NCBI RefSeq assembly: GCF_012489685.1 | Contig: NC_080044.1 | Location: 49,538,964 to 49,602,963, forward strand | Direction of reading: 5' to 3' | Length of the DNA stretch: 64,000 bases | Source: Lotus japonicus | Lineage: Eukaryota > Streptophyta > Magnoliopsida > Fabales > Fabaceae | Position numbers and translations under genes: made by a program | Notes under the pieces: generated by a model | Seen by the model: the letters and a program-made list of their open reading frames with translations, nothing else | Database searches by the model: none | Told to the model about the DNA's origin: nothing | In this document: piece after piece, positions 34,489 to 46,162 of the stretch | How the letters are laid out: every line of letters begins with the position of its first letter | How positions within the stretch are numbered: the stretch's first letter is position 1

Positions 34489-34867
34489 CACCTATAGCTT
34501 TTTGTGTGGTTCTTTACGAGAATCACAGAGAGTTGGTTGGACTTAGGAGGTCTTGCTTCAGGCCGATGGGCCAGCTTATTCTCAGTTTTGAGGGATGGTG
34601 TTGCGGACACTTGACCTTTCTTGTGGATTGTACCTTTTGCCTTCGGGCGTTACACTTTTCTTTCCGTCACTGGAGGTTTACTCGTGACGAGGTTACTACT
34701 ACAGCGGGGGCTGTTTATATATTGTATATTAGTTCTGATTATTGTTATTGTTGGGTTTTATTTAATTCAGTCTTGTCTTAGTTATTATTAAAAAAAAATA
34801 TCTACGTTTTTCCGCATTAAGTTTATTTTGGTTACTAAAGTGACGCCACCGAAATCGGGGTGTTACA
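34489..34867 (+). repeat. Clipped 3' LTR of Tekay element (last 379 bp)
   Basis: It matches 32594-32972 at a constant offset of 1895 bases with no difference noticed. Because a natural insertion needs a full 3' LTR, the missing 3.7 kb was lost afterwards or in assembly. Confidence 0.9.
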
Positions 34868-34872
34868 GAGTT

Positions 34873-35284
34873 TACTATTAGCTTTTTAGAAGCAAATATC
34901 TTGTAAACAATTCTTTGATAAACAGTTTGTTTAGTTCCTTTAGGAGATCAAGGCTGATCGGATCCTAGAGAAGACTAAGAGAGTGAATCTTAGTGTGAGC
35001 TAAGTCAGTGTAATTGTTAGTCACTTGTAGGTTTCAAGTGCAGTTGTAACTCTTACCTGATTAGTGGATTGCCTTCATTCTAAGAAGGAAGAAATCACCT
35101 TAACGGGTGGACTGGAGTAGCTTGAGTGATTTATCAAGTGAACCAGGATAAAATCCTTGTGTGCTTTTCTATCTCTTATCTTTAGCACTTAAGTTCTCGA
35201 AAGATTTGTCAAAATCTTTAAGGTAGAAGTTTTATACTGAAAACGTTATTCAAACCCCCCTTTCTACCGTTTTTCATACCTTCA
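34873..35284 (+). repeat. SIRE LTR 2, right piece
   Basis: It resumes after the gagtt duplication and ends ataccttca, immediately followed by a second primer binding site. Confidence 0.95.
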
Positions 35285-35286
35285 AT

Positions 35287-35298
35287 TGGTATCAGAGC
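35287..35298 (+). promoter_or_regulatory. Primer binding site, SIRE internal region 2
   Basis: TGGTATCAGAGC two bases after LTR 2, as after LTR 1. It shows that the middle LTR is also the 5' LTR of a second element. Confidence 0.92.
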
Positions 35299-35356
35299 GC
35301 AAGTTCTGATTACCACACCTAACAGTGTTCAGTGATCCGGGCCGGTGTGAAAAACA

Positions 35357-37267
35357 ATGGCTGCCACCACCAGTGAAACTCAAAGAGATGGTTACAATGC
35401 AAAGCCTCCTATGTTCGACGGTCAAAGGTTCGAATATTGGAAAGATAGACTGGAAAGTTTCTTTCTGGGTTTCGATGCAGATCTCTGGGATATTATTGTG
35501 GATGGCTACGAGCGTCCAGTTGATGCAGATGGCAAGAAGATCCCAAGGTCAGAGATGACTGCAGATCAAAAGAAGCTGTACTCACAACATCACAAAGCAA
35601 GAGCAATTCTTCTAAGTGTTATTTCCTATGAAGAGTACCAGAAGATTACAGATCGTGAGTTTGCGAAAGGCATTTTCGAATCTCTGAAGATGTCTCATGA
35701 AGGAAACAAGAAAGTCAAAGAATCAAAGGCATTGTCTTTGATCCAAAAGTATGAATCCTTCATCATGGAGCCAAATGAGTCCATTGAAGAAATGTTCTCC
35801 AGATTTCAGCTGCTTGTAGCTGGCATACGACCTCTCAACAAGAGCTACACAACAAAAGATCATGTCATAAGGGTCATCAGGTGTCTTCCTGAAAGTTGGA
35901 TGCCTTTAGTGACTTCAATAGAGCTCACGAGAGACGTTGAGAATATGAGTTTAGAAGAACTCATCAGCATTTTGAAATGCCATGAGCTGAAGCGCTCAGA
36001 GATGCAAGATCTGAGGAAAAAGTCCATAGCCTTGAAATCCAAATCTGAAAAGGCTAAGGTTGAGAAGTCAAAAGCTCTTCAAGCTGAAGAAGAGGAATCT
36101 GAAGAAGCATCAGAAGATTCTGATGAAGATGAGCTGACTCTGATCTCCAAGAGACTCAATCGCATCTGGAAGCACAGGCAGAGCAAATACAAAGGCTCTG
36201 GAAAGGCAAAAGGAAAGTCTGAATCCTCAGGTCAGAAGAAGTCCTCACTTAAGGAAGTCACATGCTTTGAGTGCAAAGAATCAGGGCACTACAAAAGTGA
36301 CTGTCCAAAATTGAAGAAGGACAAGAAGCCAAAGAAGCACTTCAAGACAAAGAAGAGTCTGATGGTGACATTTGATGAATCAGAGTCAGAGGATGTTGAC
36401 TCTGATGGTGAAGTCCAAGGACTCATGGCTATTGTCAAAGACAAGGAAGCAGAGTCAAAGGGAGCTGTTGACTCTGACTCAGAATCAGAAGGAAATCCTA
36501 ACTCAGACGATGAAAATGAGGTATTCGCTTCTTTCTCTACCTCTGAACTGAAACATGCATTGTCTGATATTATGGATAAGTATAACTCCTTATTGTCTAA
36601 GCATAAGAAGCTGAAAAAGAACTTATCTGCTGTTTCCAAGACTCCTTCTGAACATGAGAAAATTATTTCTGATTTGAAAAATGATAATCATGCCTTGATC
36701 AATTCTAACTCTGTGCTTAAGAACCAGATTGCTAAGCTAGAAGAAATTGTTGCCTGTGATGCCTCTGATTGTAGAAATGAATCTAAGTATGAAAAGTCTT
36801 TTCAAAGATTCCTAGCTAAAAGCGTGGATAGAAGCTTAATGGCTTCAATGATCTATGGCGTAAGCAGAAATGGAATGCATGGCATTGGCTATTCTAAACC
36901 AATTAGAAATGAGCCCTCTGTGTCTAAAGCTAAATCCTTGTATGAATGCTTTGTTCCCTCTGGTACCAAATTGCCTGATCCTGTATCTGCTAAAGTTGCT
37001 AAAAACCCTCTTAAAAAGGGATCTTTCTCTATGACTAAATATCATGCAAATATTCCTTTAAAATATCATGTTGAGACACCCAAGGTGATCAGAACCTCTG
37101 GGGTAACTAACAAGAGAGGACCCAGAAAGTGGGTACCTAAGGACAAGATTATCTATGTTGCAGATATCCTTGATAGCTCCACTGAAACACCAATCATGGT
37201 ATCTGGACAGTGGATGCTCGCGTCACATGACGGGAGAAAGGCGTATGTTCCGAGAGCTGAAACTTAA
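35357..37267 (+). CDS. gag: SIRE Gag, 636 codons (copy 2)
   Basis: Same length and layout as copy 1, with the CCHC knuckle [14 protein letters not shown] and the same early closure in the pol overlap. Two substitutions relative to copy 1 are evident (RSEM for RSKM, and LLSVI for LLSAI). It is intact as an ORF, and the +1 relation to pol is the same. Confidence 0.93.
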   Translation: MAATTSETQRDGYNAKPPMFDGQRFEYWKDRLESFFLGFDADLWDIIVDGYERPVDADGKKIPRSEMTADQKKLYSQHHKARAILLSVISYEEYQKITDREFAKGIFESLKMSHEGNKKVKESKALSLIQKYESFIMEPNESIEEMFSRFQLLVAGIRPLNKSYTTKDHVIRVIRCLPESWMPLVTSIELTRDVENMSLEELISILKCHELKRSEMQDLRKKSIALKSKSEKAKVEKSKALQAEEEESEEASEDSDEDELTLISKRLNRIWKHRQSKYKGSGKAKGKSESSGQKKSSLKEVTCFECKESGHYKSDCPKLKKDKKPKKHFKTKKSLMVTFDESESEDVDSDGEVQGLMAIVKDKEAESKGAVDSDSESEGNPNSDDENEVFASFSTSELKHALSDIMDKYNSLLSKHKKLKKNLSAVSKTPSEHEKIISDLKNDNHALINSNSVLKNQIAKLEEIVACDASDCRNESKYEKSFQRFLAKSVDRSLMASMIYGVSRNGMHGIGYSKPIRNEPSVSKAKSLYECFVPSGTKLPDPVSAKVAKNPLKKGSFSMTKYHANIPLKYHVETPKVIRTSGVTNKRGPRKWVPKDKIIYVADILDSSTETPIMVSGQWMLASHDGRKAYVPRAET

Positions 37268-40222
37268 GCCTGGAGGCGAAGTTGGCTTTGGAGGAAATGA
37301 AAAGGGTAAAATTGTTGGTACTGGTACTATATGTGTAGATAGTAGTCCATGCATTGATAATGTGTTATTGGTAGACGGCTTAACACATAACTTATTGTCT
37401 ATAAGTCAATTAGCTGACAAGGGTTATGATGTTATATTCAATCAAAAGTCCTGCCGGGCTGTAAGTCAAATCGATGGCTCTGTTCTGTTTAACAGCAAGA
37501 GGAAGAACAACATTTATAAGATCAGATTATCTGAGTTGGAGGCTCAGAATGTGAAGTGCCTTCTGTCTGTTAATGAAGAGCAGTGGGTATGGCATAGACG
37601 GTTAGGGCATGCCAGTATGAGAAAGATTTCTCAGCTGAGCAAGCTAAACCTTGTCAGGGGCTTACCCAATCTGAAGTTCGCTTCAGACGCTCTTTGTGAA
37701 GCATGTCAGAAAGGCAAATTCACAAAAGTCCGTTAGAACTTCTGCATATCGACCTTTTTGGACCAGTGAAAACTGAGTCTATAGGTGGCAAGAGATATGG
37801 GATGGTTATCGTTGATGACTATAGCCGCTGGACATGGGTAAAGTTTCTAACCCGCAAGGATGAGTCTCATGCTGTGTTCTCTACCTTCATTGCTCAAGTG
37901 CAAAACGAGAAGGCTTGTAGGATTGTGCGTGTCAGAAGTGACCATGGTGGAGAGTTTGAGAATGACAAATTTGAGAGTCTGTTTGATTCCTATGGAATTG
38001 CACATGATTTCTCTTGTCCCAGAACTCCTCAACAAAATGGTGTTGTTGAGAGGAAGAACAGAACTCTTCAGGAGATGGCTAGAACCATGCTCCAAGAAAC
38101 TGGCATGGCTAAGCACTTTTGGGCAGAGGCAGTAAATACAACATGTTACATTCAGAACAGAATCTCTGTGAGACCAATTCTGAATAAGACTCCTTATGAA
38201 TTGTGGAAGAACATAAAACCCAACATTTCTTATTTTCATCCTTTTGGCTGTGTTTGTTATGTTCTCAATACTAAGGATAGATTGCATAAATTTGATGCTA
38301 AGTCTTCTAAGTGTCTATTACTCGGTTACTCTGAGAGATCTAAAGGTTTTAGATTTTATAATACTGATGCTAAGACTATTGAAGAATCTATTCATGTTAG
38401 ATTTGACGATAAGCTTGACTCTGACCAGTCAAAGCTAGTTGAAAAGTTTGCAGATTTAAGCATTAATGTTTCTGACAAAGGCAAAGCTCCAGAGGAAGTT
38501 GAGCCAGAGGAAGATGAACCAGAGGAAGAAGCTGGTCCCTCTAACTCACAAACTCTGAAGAAGAGCAGAATCACTGCAGCTCACCCTAAGGAATTGATTT
38601 TGGGCAACAAAGACGAACCAGTCAGAACCAGATCTGCCTTCAGACCCTCTGAAGAGACCTTGCTCAGTCTGAAAGGATTGGTGTCCTTAATTGAACCCAA
38701 GTCCATAGATGAAGCTCTTCAGGACAAGGATTGGATTCTGGCCATGGAAGAAGAATTGAATCAATTCTCCAAGAACGATGTTTGGAGCTTAGTGAAGAAG
38801 CCTGAGAGTGTCCATGTTATTGGAACGAAATGGGTATTCAGAAACAAACTGAATGAGAAAGGAGATGTAGTCAGAAACAAGGCAAGGCTAGTTGCTCAAG
38901 GCTACAGCCAGCAGGAAGGAATAGACTACACTGAAACATTTGCTCCAGTAGCAAGACTGGAGGCAATCAGACTGTTGATCTCTTTTTCAGTAAATCACAA
39001 CATAGTTCTACATCAGATGGACGTGAAGAGTGCCTTCCTAAATGGTTATATCTCAGAGGAAGTCTATGTTCATCAACCCTCAGGTTTTGAAGATGAGAAG
39101 AAACCAGACCATGTGTTCAAATTGAAGAAATCACTCTACGGTCTGAAGCAAGCTCCCAGAGCATGGTATGAGAGACTCAGCTCATTCCTTCTGGAGAATG
39201 AGTTTGTAAGGGGTAAAGTAGATACAACTCTTTTTTGCAAGACTTATAAAGATGATATCTTAATTGTGCAAATTTATGTTGATGATATTATATTTGGTTC
39301 TGCTAATCAATCTCTATGCAAAGAATTTTCTGAGATGATGCAGGCTGAATTTGAGATGAGTATGATGGGAGAATTAAAGTACTTTCTGGGAATACAAGTT
39401 GATCAAACACCAGAAGGAACATATATCCATCAGAGCAAGTACACTAAAGAACTTCTGAAGAAGTTCAATATGCTGGAATCTACAGTGGCCAAAACTCCAA
39501 TGCATCCTACATGCATTCTGGAGAAAGAAGATAAAAGTGGTAAAGTATGTCAGAAGCTCTATCGTGGCATGATAGGTTCACTTATATACTTAACTGAATC
39601 TAGGTCAGACATACTATTTAGTGTTCATTTATGTGCTCGTTTCCAATCAGATCCAAGGGAAACCCACTTAACTGCTGTTAAGAGGATCCTAAGGTATCTG
39701 AAAGGCACCACTAACCTTGGCTTAATGTATAAGAAAACATCAGAGTATAAGCTTTCAGGTTACTGTGGTGCTGATTATGCTGGAGATAGAACAGAGAGAG
39801 AAAGTACTTCTGGAAATTGTCAATTTCTGGGAAGCAATCTAGTCTCATGGGCAAGCAAGAGACAATCAACCATTGCACTATCAACTGCAGAGGCAGAATA
39901 TATCTCAGCAGCAATATGCAGCACTCAGATGCTCTGGATGAAACATCAGCTGGAGGATTATCAGATCCTTGAGAGCAATATCCCAATCTATTGTGATAAC
40001 ACTGCTGCAATCTCATTGAGTAAGAATCCTATCTTGCATTCAAGGGCAAAGCACATTGAGGTAAAGTATCACTTTATTAGAGATTATGTACAGAAGGGCG
40101 TACTTCTTCTGAAGTTTGTTGATACTGACCATCAATGGGCAGATATCTTTACAAAGCCCTTAGCAGAGGATAGATTTAATTTTATTCTGAAAAATCTGAA
40201 CATGGACTTTTGTCCAGAGTGA
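37155..40222 (+). pseudogene. pol: SIRE Pol broken by a 37-bp deletion (copy 2)
   Basis: The first part (37155-37736) has protease ([10 protein letters not shown]) and the pre-integrase zinc finger up to [13 protein letters not shown] 37-bp deletion relative to copy 1, between gtc and cgttagaact at about 37730, shifts the frame. The rest (37703-40222) is open and has integrase, RT (YVDD) and RNase H. Further missense changes include Gly for the first catalytic Asp of RNase H (codon 39767-39769: YCGADYAG versus YCDADYAG), PSG for PPG and ESRSD for ASRPD. It cannot yield an active polyprotein. Where it differs from copy 1 at HMTG and FGC, copy 2 has the family-typical residues. Confidence 0.93.
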
Positions 40223-40666
40223 AGATGGATCAGAACCTCTGACTATGATACTTCTTGATCAGAAGATGTCTAGTCCAGAAGGTAACTCAATCGGAGTGTG
40301 TGTACCCACTGGTACTGACTCTGAAGCTGAGACAGCAACACGTGTGTCAGTATTTCTGATGCATAGTTCCTTGTGCCCGTGTGACAGTCTGTTATGATTG
40401 CGTGTAGATGTGCTTCTCTCCTGTGTGTGATTTGTGTATTTACTGTTACTATCTATCTTTAATTTTCAAACGTTGATCTTAAAGTGCTTTTTGAATCAAC
40501 AACGGTTATTTGTCAAAACCCACTATACACACACGATCTCTTTCACTTCCGGTTTTTACTCTCTCTCTCTTTGCTATTTCGAAACCGCTTATCCTCGCTT
40601 TCTCTCTCGATCTCTCTTCATCCTTCAACCTTCATCTTCTACCTCAAACCTTCAACCGCTTCAAAA

Positions 40667-43557
40667 ATGGTGAGTCAAACCAGAAGAACTACTGCAGATG
40701 CAACCCAGTTCCCTCACATGGTAGTTGGTCTAGCAACGGGTCAAAGGGGCCCTGAGAATCCGACACAAGATCAAGGTCAAGCTCAAGAGCAGATTATTCC
40801 AATTGCAGAACGGGGCTGTGCCGTTCACTGCGTATATGCTCCTGAGGAACTTCAAGTCCTGGCAGAATGGAGATTCGACCTCGACAACCTGGCTACAAAT
40901 GGGTATGATCTTCGTCCTGAAGTCCAAGTTCAAGGTTGGGGAAATTACTTCAACAGACTTCGAGGACCGGTGTATGATAAACTGATCAAGGAATTCTGGA
41001 AGCACGCCGACTGCGATGATACTCAGGTGGTATCTCACATTCTTGGAAGAAAGATCATCATCACAGAGAAGTCTTTCGTGAATTTGCTGGGTGCAGACAC
41101 TGCTTTTGGGTATCGTTTCCAATTCACGGAATCGAAGCTGAAACCCAAGACGAAGGATGAGATCAACAAGGCCCTGTACACCAATTACAAACCGGGCAAG
41201 ACGAATTACAAGGTGATGGACCTTCATCCCAAGCTCAGGATCTGGCACAAAATTTTGCTCCACTGCATAAACCAGAGACCAAAGGGCAGTTCCCCAGACT
41301 ACATCAACTTCAACCAGAAGGTGATGTTGTTCTTCATCCAAGACCAGAAGAAGATCTGCCTTCCCTACTTCCTGTTCTCCTACTTGAAGGAATGTATCCG
41401 GAAGTCTCGTACCACTGCCTCCATCAAGTCAGCGATCAAGTATATTCCCTTCGGGAGACTTTTGTCTGGTCTCTTCATTGAGAGTGGCCTCATTCAAGAT
41501 CTGATAAATGCTGGATGCACAGAGGATCTGACCACCATTGTCAGTGATGTCTTCACGGCAAATTCTCTAAAGAAGATGGGTCTAATCAAGAAGAAGATTG
41601 CTCCTGCCCATGAAGACACATCCTCTGAGATCAGAAGTAGAAGGATGCCTCTGAATGACTACCCTCTATGGACACAGGCAGACAATCCTGACGCCATTAG
41701 GTGCTATGTTGAAGACCTAAGGGCTCAAGGATTCGAAATTGATCTCGATGACTTCTTCAGCAGACTGCCGCCAGCTCCAGAGTTTCCTTCTCCTCCCAAG
41801 AAGAAAGTTCAGAGGAAGATGATCCTAGAAGAATCTTCTGAGGAATCAGATGTCCCTCTGATCAAAAAGAAGAAGGCTGGTCAATCCAAGAGGAAGCAAG
41901 ATGAAACCAGCAAGCCTGATGATGGTGATGATGGTGATAATGAGGATGGTCCTCCTAAGAAGAAGAAGAAGCAGGTCAGAATCGTGGTGAAGCCTACTAG
42001 GGTGGAACCAGCTGCTGAAGTGGTCAGAAGGAATGAACCTTCTGCCAGAGTGACAAGATCATCAGCACATTCAAGTAAGTCTGCAATTGCTTCTGATGAT
42101 GATTTGAATTTATTTGATGCACTCCCCATATCTGCCATGCTCAAACACTCTTCAAATCCCCTCACTCCTATTCCTGAATCCCTACCAGCTGCACAAACCA
42201 CCTCTCCACCACATTCCCCAAGGTCTTCGTTCTTTCAACCTTCCCCCACTGAAGCACCTCTCTGGAATTTGCTCTAGAACCAACCCTCTAGGTCAGAAGA
42301 ACCAACCTCTCCCATTACCATCCCGTACAACCCATTAACTTCTGAACCCATCATTCATGAACAACAAGAGCCTACCCAAACAGAACCTGGACCCAGAACC
42401 TCTGATCACTCTGTCCCAAGAGCATCAGAACGACTGGCTCTCAGACCTACGGATACAGACTCTTCCACAGCCTTTACACCTGTATCTTTCCCAACCAATG
42501 TTGCTGACTCTTCTCCCTCAAATAACTCTGAATCCATTAGAAAATTCATGGAGGTCAGAAAAGAAAAGGTGTCTACCTTAGAAGAGTATTATCTCACTTG
42601 TCCAAGCCCTAGGAGATATCCTGGCCCTAGACCTGAACGTCTAGTTGACCCAGATGAACCTATCTTGGCCAATCCTTTACAAGAGGCAGACCCTTTGGCT
42701 CAACAAGCTCACCCTGCCCCTGACCAACAAGAGCCTATTCAACCAGAACCTGAACCAGAACAATCTGTGTCTAACCAATCCTCGGTTAGATCACCTCATC
42801 CTCTGGTTGAAACTTCAGAACCCCACCTTGGAACCTCTGAACCCAATGCTCAAATGTTTAACATTGGTTCTCCACAAGGTGCCTCTGAAGCTCACAGCAG
42901 CAATCACCCAGCCTCTCCTGAAACCAACCTCTCCATAATTCCTTACACTCACCTCCGACCCACATCTCTCTCTGAGTGCATCAATATTTTCTATCATGAA
43001 GCCTCTTTGATGCTACGCAATGTGCACGGTCAGACTGACCTAAGTGAGAATGCTGAACGTGTGGCTGATGAGTGGAACAATCTGGGCACTTGGCTAGTGG
43101 CTCAAGTTCCAATTATGATGCAGCTCCTGCATGCAGAGGGAAGTCAGAGGATTGAGGCTGCAAAGCAAAGGTTTGCTAGAGGGTGGCTCTTCATGAACAA
43201 GAACAGAGACATAAGCTTCTTGAAGCTATTGAAGAAGCCAAGAGAAAGAAAGCTCAAGCAGAAGAAGCTGCACGTCAAGCAGCAGCTCAAGCTGAACAAG
43301 CCAGATTAGAGGCAGAACGACTTGAGGCTGAGGCTGAAGCCCTTAGATGCCAAGCACTTGCACCAGTAGTGTTTACTCCTGCTGTTTCTGCTTCCATTCC
43401 AGATCCTCAAGCTGCTCAGAATGTTCCTTCCGGTTCTACTCAGTCCAGCTCATCCAGACTCGACATCATGGAACAGCGTCTTGACACTCATGAATCCATG
43501 CTAATTGAAATGAAGCACATGATGATGGAACTTCTGCGTCGAACTGATAAACCCTAG
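40667..43557 (+). pseudogene. SIRE env-like ORF with nonsense and frameshift (copy 2)
   Basis: The same gene as at 23796, with start ATG 40667. TAG at 42275-42277 (codon 537, CAG in copy 1) truncates it in the proline-rich region. A one-base deletion after about 43180 (gctagaggg versus gctagaaggg) shifts the frame just before the coiled coil, which stays open at 43183-43557. Codon 392, a stop in copy 1, is sense here. The two copies are therefore inactivated at different places and neither gives a full-length product. Confidence 0.85.
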
Positions 43558-43756
43558 TTTTAGGATCTCTTCGTTTTTCTTTTTCTTTAACGTTGTTTTA
43601 TTTTTGTTAAACTCTGTTTCTTTTTATTTAGTTATTCTACTTTGTTCATTTGTGATTATCTATGCATATCTATATATATTTTTGTCACATATGTTTGCAA
43701 AAATCTTTTTATTCATAATCTCTTTATGTTTACATCATACATTCTTTCCCTAAAGT

Positions 43757-44149
43757 CTAGAATGGAGGATCCCTCCTCATTCTTCTGCACTCCTGGCGCT
43801 GCTCTGACCTATCCTTCTCCAGACGCTCCAGTGCATACTGGATATTGCTGAGCCTGTCTTTTAGCTCATCCCTCTCCAGAATCTCTTCTGCAGTCTTGAG
43901 CTTCTCTTTCAAGATCTCTTTTTCTTCCAGCAGCTTGAGTTCAAGCCGGCTGAGTTCTTGCACCTCCTCCACGAAGGCAAGAAATTCCCTCAGGTCTCTC
44001 TTCAACTCTGGACGCAGGTCCTCCTCCAGCAGTGTCCGTGTTAGCTCCGAGATGGTCGTTGTACCCTCTGGATGCCTGATGTTAAGGAACAAGTCCTCCT
44101 CGAAGGCCTTCTTCCTCAGCTCTTCTAGTGCTACGATGTATGATACCAT
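43757..44149 (-). CDS. Antisense 130-aa coiled-coil ORF in SIRE 3' region (copy 2)
   Basis: The translation is identical to that of the copy at 26887-27279, with the same TATA box upstream (44206-44213). The ORF lies between the env stop and the polypurine tracts. There is no internal lesion, although neighbouring pol and env of this unit are degraded. The product is an acidic/basic mixed helical protein with no recognised domain. Confidence 0.7.
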   Translation of the reverse strand: MVSYIVALEELRKKAFEEDLFLNIRHPEGTTTISELTRTLLEEDLRPELKRDLREFLAFVEEVQELSRLELKLLEEKEILKEKLKTAEEILERDELKDRLSNIQYALERLEKDRSEQRQECRRMRRDPPF

Positions 44150-44205
44150 ATTTTTTCCTTACTGAAAATTGTTCGAGGTGTGAAGCTTACCTCTCTCTCC
44201 AACGC

Positions 44206-44213
44206 TTTATATA
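44206..44213 (-). promoter_or_regulatory. TATA box for the antisense ORF (copy 2)
   Basis: Minus-strand TATATAAA, 57 bases upstream of the ATG, as in copy 1. Confidence 0.6.
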
Positions 44214-44400
44214 GGCTTCACTTTCTCTCTGAACGTTAATGCTCCTACAGTTTCTCGAGATTAAGTTCTTGGTAACTGACCCTTCTCTTTACTCCCTTGA
44301 CCGGTGGTAAACGTTCTTCTCTTGCATTAACTCTTCTATTTATTTCGCCTAACTCTGATTCTTGCATCGTTTTCATTTTCTTTAAACTTAGACCTTCTCT

Positions 44401-44956
44401 AAGGGGGAGTACCTTGTACTTCAAGCTAAGTTTTTCACACCCCAAGCTTTTTGCTTATGACAAAAAGGGGGAGTACACCCAGTTTTTGATGTGTAAGATG
44501 TGTTAGTGTGATTTATTTTTTTCTTTTGGAGAATTTAAGAGTTCCACCTTCATGACCATAGATGTGTCACTGGGCAAATACAAGGAATACATTTCACTTC
44601 TTCTGAAGTGATTCTAAGTTGACTCTGATACCCAAGACTCTGATACCTTGTCCGTGACTCTGATTACTTATGCGCTCTGATTACTCGATTTTCATCTATG
44701 TCATAAGTTTTTCACTCTGAACTCTTATATCATTTAGCTCAGAATCTAGACTTTACTAACGTTTTCATCAAGTATTAGATTCAGGGGGAGCTAAGCTCAG
44801 AATCAAGCAGTGACTTGAACTCAGAATGAGCAAGATAAACTATTCACATCAGGATAAGTCTTATACTATATCTCTAAACTCTGAGTGAATTCAGTTTAAT
44901 GTTTAAGAATTGTTCATCAAAAATCTTAGTTTTGTCATCATAAAAAAGGGGGAGAT
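44401..44956 (+). promoter_or_regulatory. Repeated polypurine tracts of SIRE (copy 2)
   Basis: AGGGGGAG cores lie at 44401-44410, about 44462-44472, about 44783-44790 and 44942-44956. The last abuts LTR 3. Confidence 0.85.
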
Positions 44957-46162
44957 TGTAAGATCAAGTTTTGATCTAGTAGTACAACTCTATGTTTTGA
45001 TGATTACAAGTTAACCTTTTGATATAAACAATTGTGGTACTCTAACGTGTTTTTCTGAGTGTGCTATTTACAGGCTCTGACCTCAACTCAATCTCACACA
45101 AATCAGAAGCACTGTGTATAAAGAGCAACCCAAGCAACGCTTTCGCATTCACCGTGTTCAGTGTGAACAGTGGAAAAGCTTCAGAAGTTCTGAAGTTATA
45201 CAAACTCTGATGTGGACTCAGTCACTAGAAGCTCTGAAGATCCAGAAAGTCTGATAACCAAGAAACACTGAAGGCTCAGATATTCTGATGGTGTAGAAGA
45301 CTCTGAAGATCCAGAAGCTAATTAGTGAAATTCTGTTGTCCAGAAGCAAGATACTCTGAAGACCATGTTCTTCCCTCTGAGTTCAGAATCAGAAGAAACA
45401 ATGGTCAGAGGATCTGGGCTTTCCCTCTGACTCTGATCAACCGGCTTCACAAGTTCCAATATGAAGCATCCCCTGATCAGAAGTCTCCTAGGTTTAAAGG
45501 TCAAGTCGCTATCCAAGTACAAAAGCAATTGTACCTTCCTGACGACCTACCTAACAGTCTCAGACACAGCAGAAGCTGGATTTTCCAGAACTGCCCTCCA
45601 ACGGTAGCATTTCCCATGCAACGCTCAACCCTAATCCTTGGAGTATATAAAGAGGCTGAAGACTGAAAGAAACGGCTAGAAGCATTCACATACGCGCAAG
45701 ACAAACTTAAATTCTTCTAAGCTTTCTTTCATCTGAAATTCATTGAGTTTACTATTAGCTTTTTAGAAGCAAATCTCTTGTAAACAATTCTTTGATAAAC
45801 AGTTTGTTTAGTTCCTTTAGGAGATCAAGGCTGATCGGATCCTAGAGAAGACTAAGAGAGTGAATCTTAGTGTGAGCTAAGTCAGTGTAATTGTTAGTCA
45901 CTTGTAGGTTTCAAGTGCAGTTGTAACTCTTACCTGATTAGTGGATTGCCTTCATTCTAAGAAGGAAGAAATCACCTTAACGGGTGGACTGGAGTAGCTT
46001 GAGTGATTTATCAAGTGAACCAGGATAAAATCCTTGTGTGCTTTTCTATCTCTTATCTTTAGCACTTAAGTTCTCGAAAGATTTGTCAAAATCTTTAAGG
46101 TGGAAGTTTTATACTAAAAACGTTATTCAAACCCCCCCTTTCTACCGTTTTTCATACCTTCA
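44957..46162 (+). repeat. SIRE LTR 3 (3', 1206 bp)
   Basis: Same ends and length as LTR 1. It is followed directly by the cctag duplication and then Tekay solo LTR sequence. Confidence 0.95.

Larger units (their letters stand above)
28880..34867 (+). mobile_element. Tekay-type chromovirus remnant: full 5' LTR, gag only, clipped 3' LTR
   Basis: TSD gagtt (28875-28879 and 34868-34872) brackets a TG...CA element. It has a 4093-bp 5' LTR, a tRNA-Met primer site, a gag ORF, about 170 bases of unassigned sequence and only the last 379 bases of the 3' LTR. Protease, RT, RNase H, integrase and about 3.7 kb of the 3' LTR are absent. Gag with two CCHC knuckles and the long LTR point to the Tekay/Del clade of Ty3/Gypsy. 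The 379-bp LTR overlap appears identical to its counterpart, so insertion and loss are recent. Confidence 0.9.
12132..46162 (+). mobile_element. SIRE/Maximus Copia tandem: LTR-int-LTR-int-LTR
   Basis: The array has three LTRs (12132-13337; 28087-28879 plus 34873-35284; 44957-46162) and two internal regions. The outer boundaries carry one matching 5-bp duplication. Each internal region has a tRNA-Met-type primer site, gag, pol, an env-like ORF, an antisense ORF and polypurine tracts. Order PR-IN-RT-RH and the HRRLGH, YVDD and DADYAG motifs identify Ty1/Copia. The size (~12 kb per unit), env-like ORF and repeated polypurine tracts identify Sirevirus. Two full units sharing one LTR are a known product of unequal recombination between elements. 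Copy 1 contains an N gap and a duplicated 4.94-kb block that looks artefactual. Confidence 0.95.
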
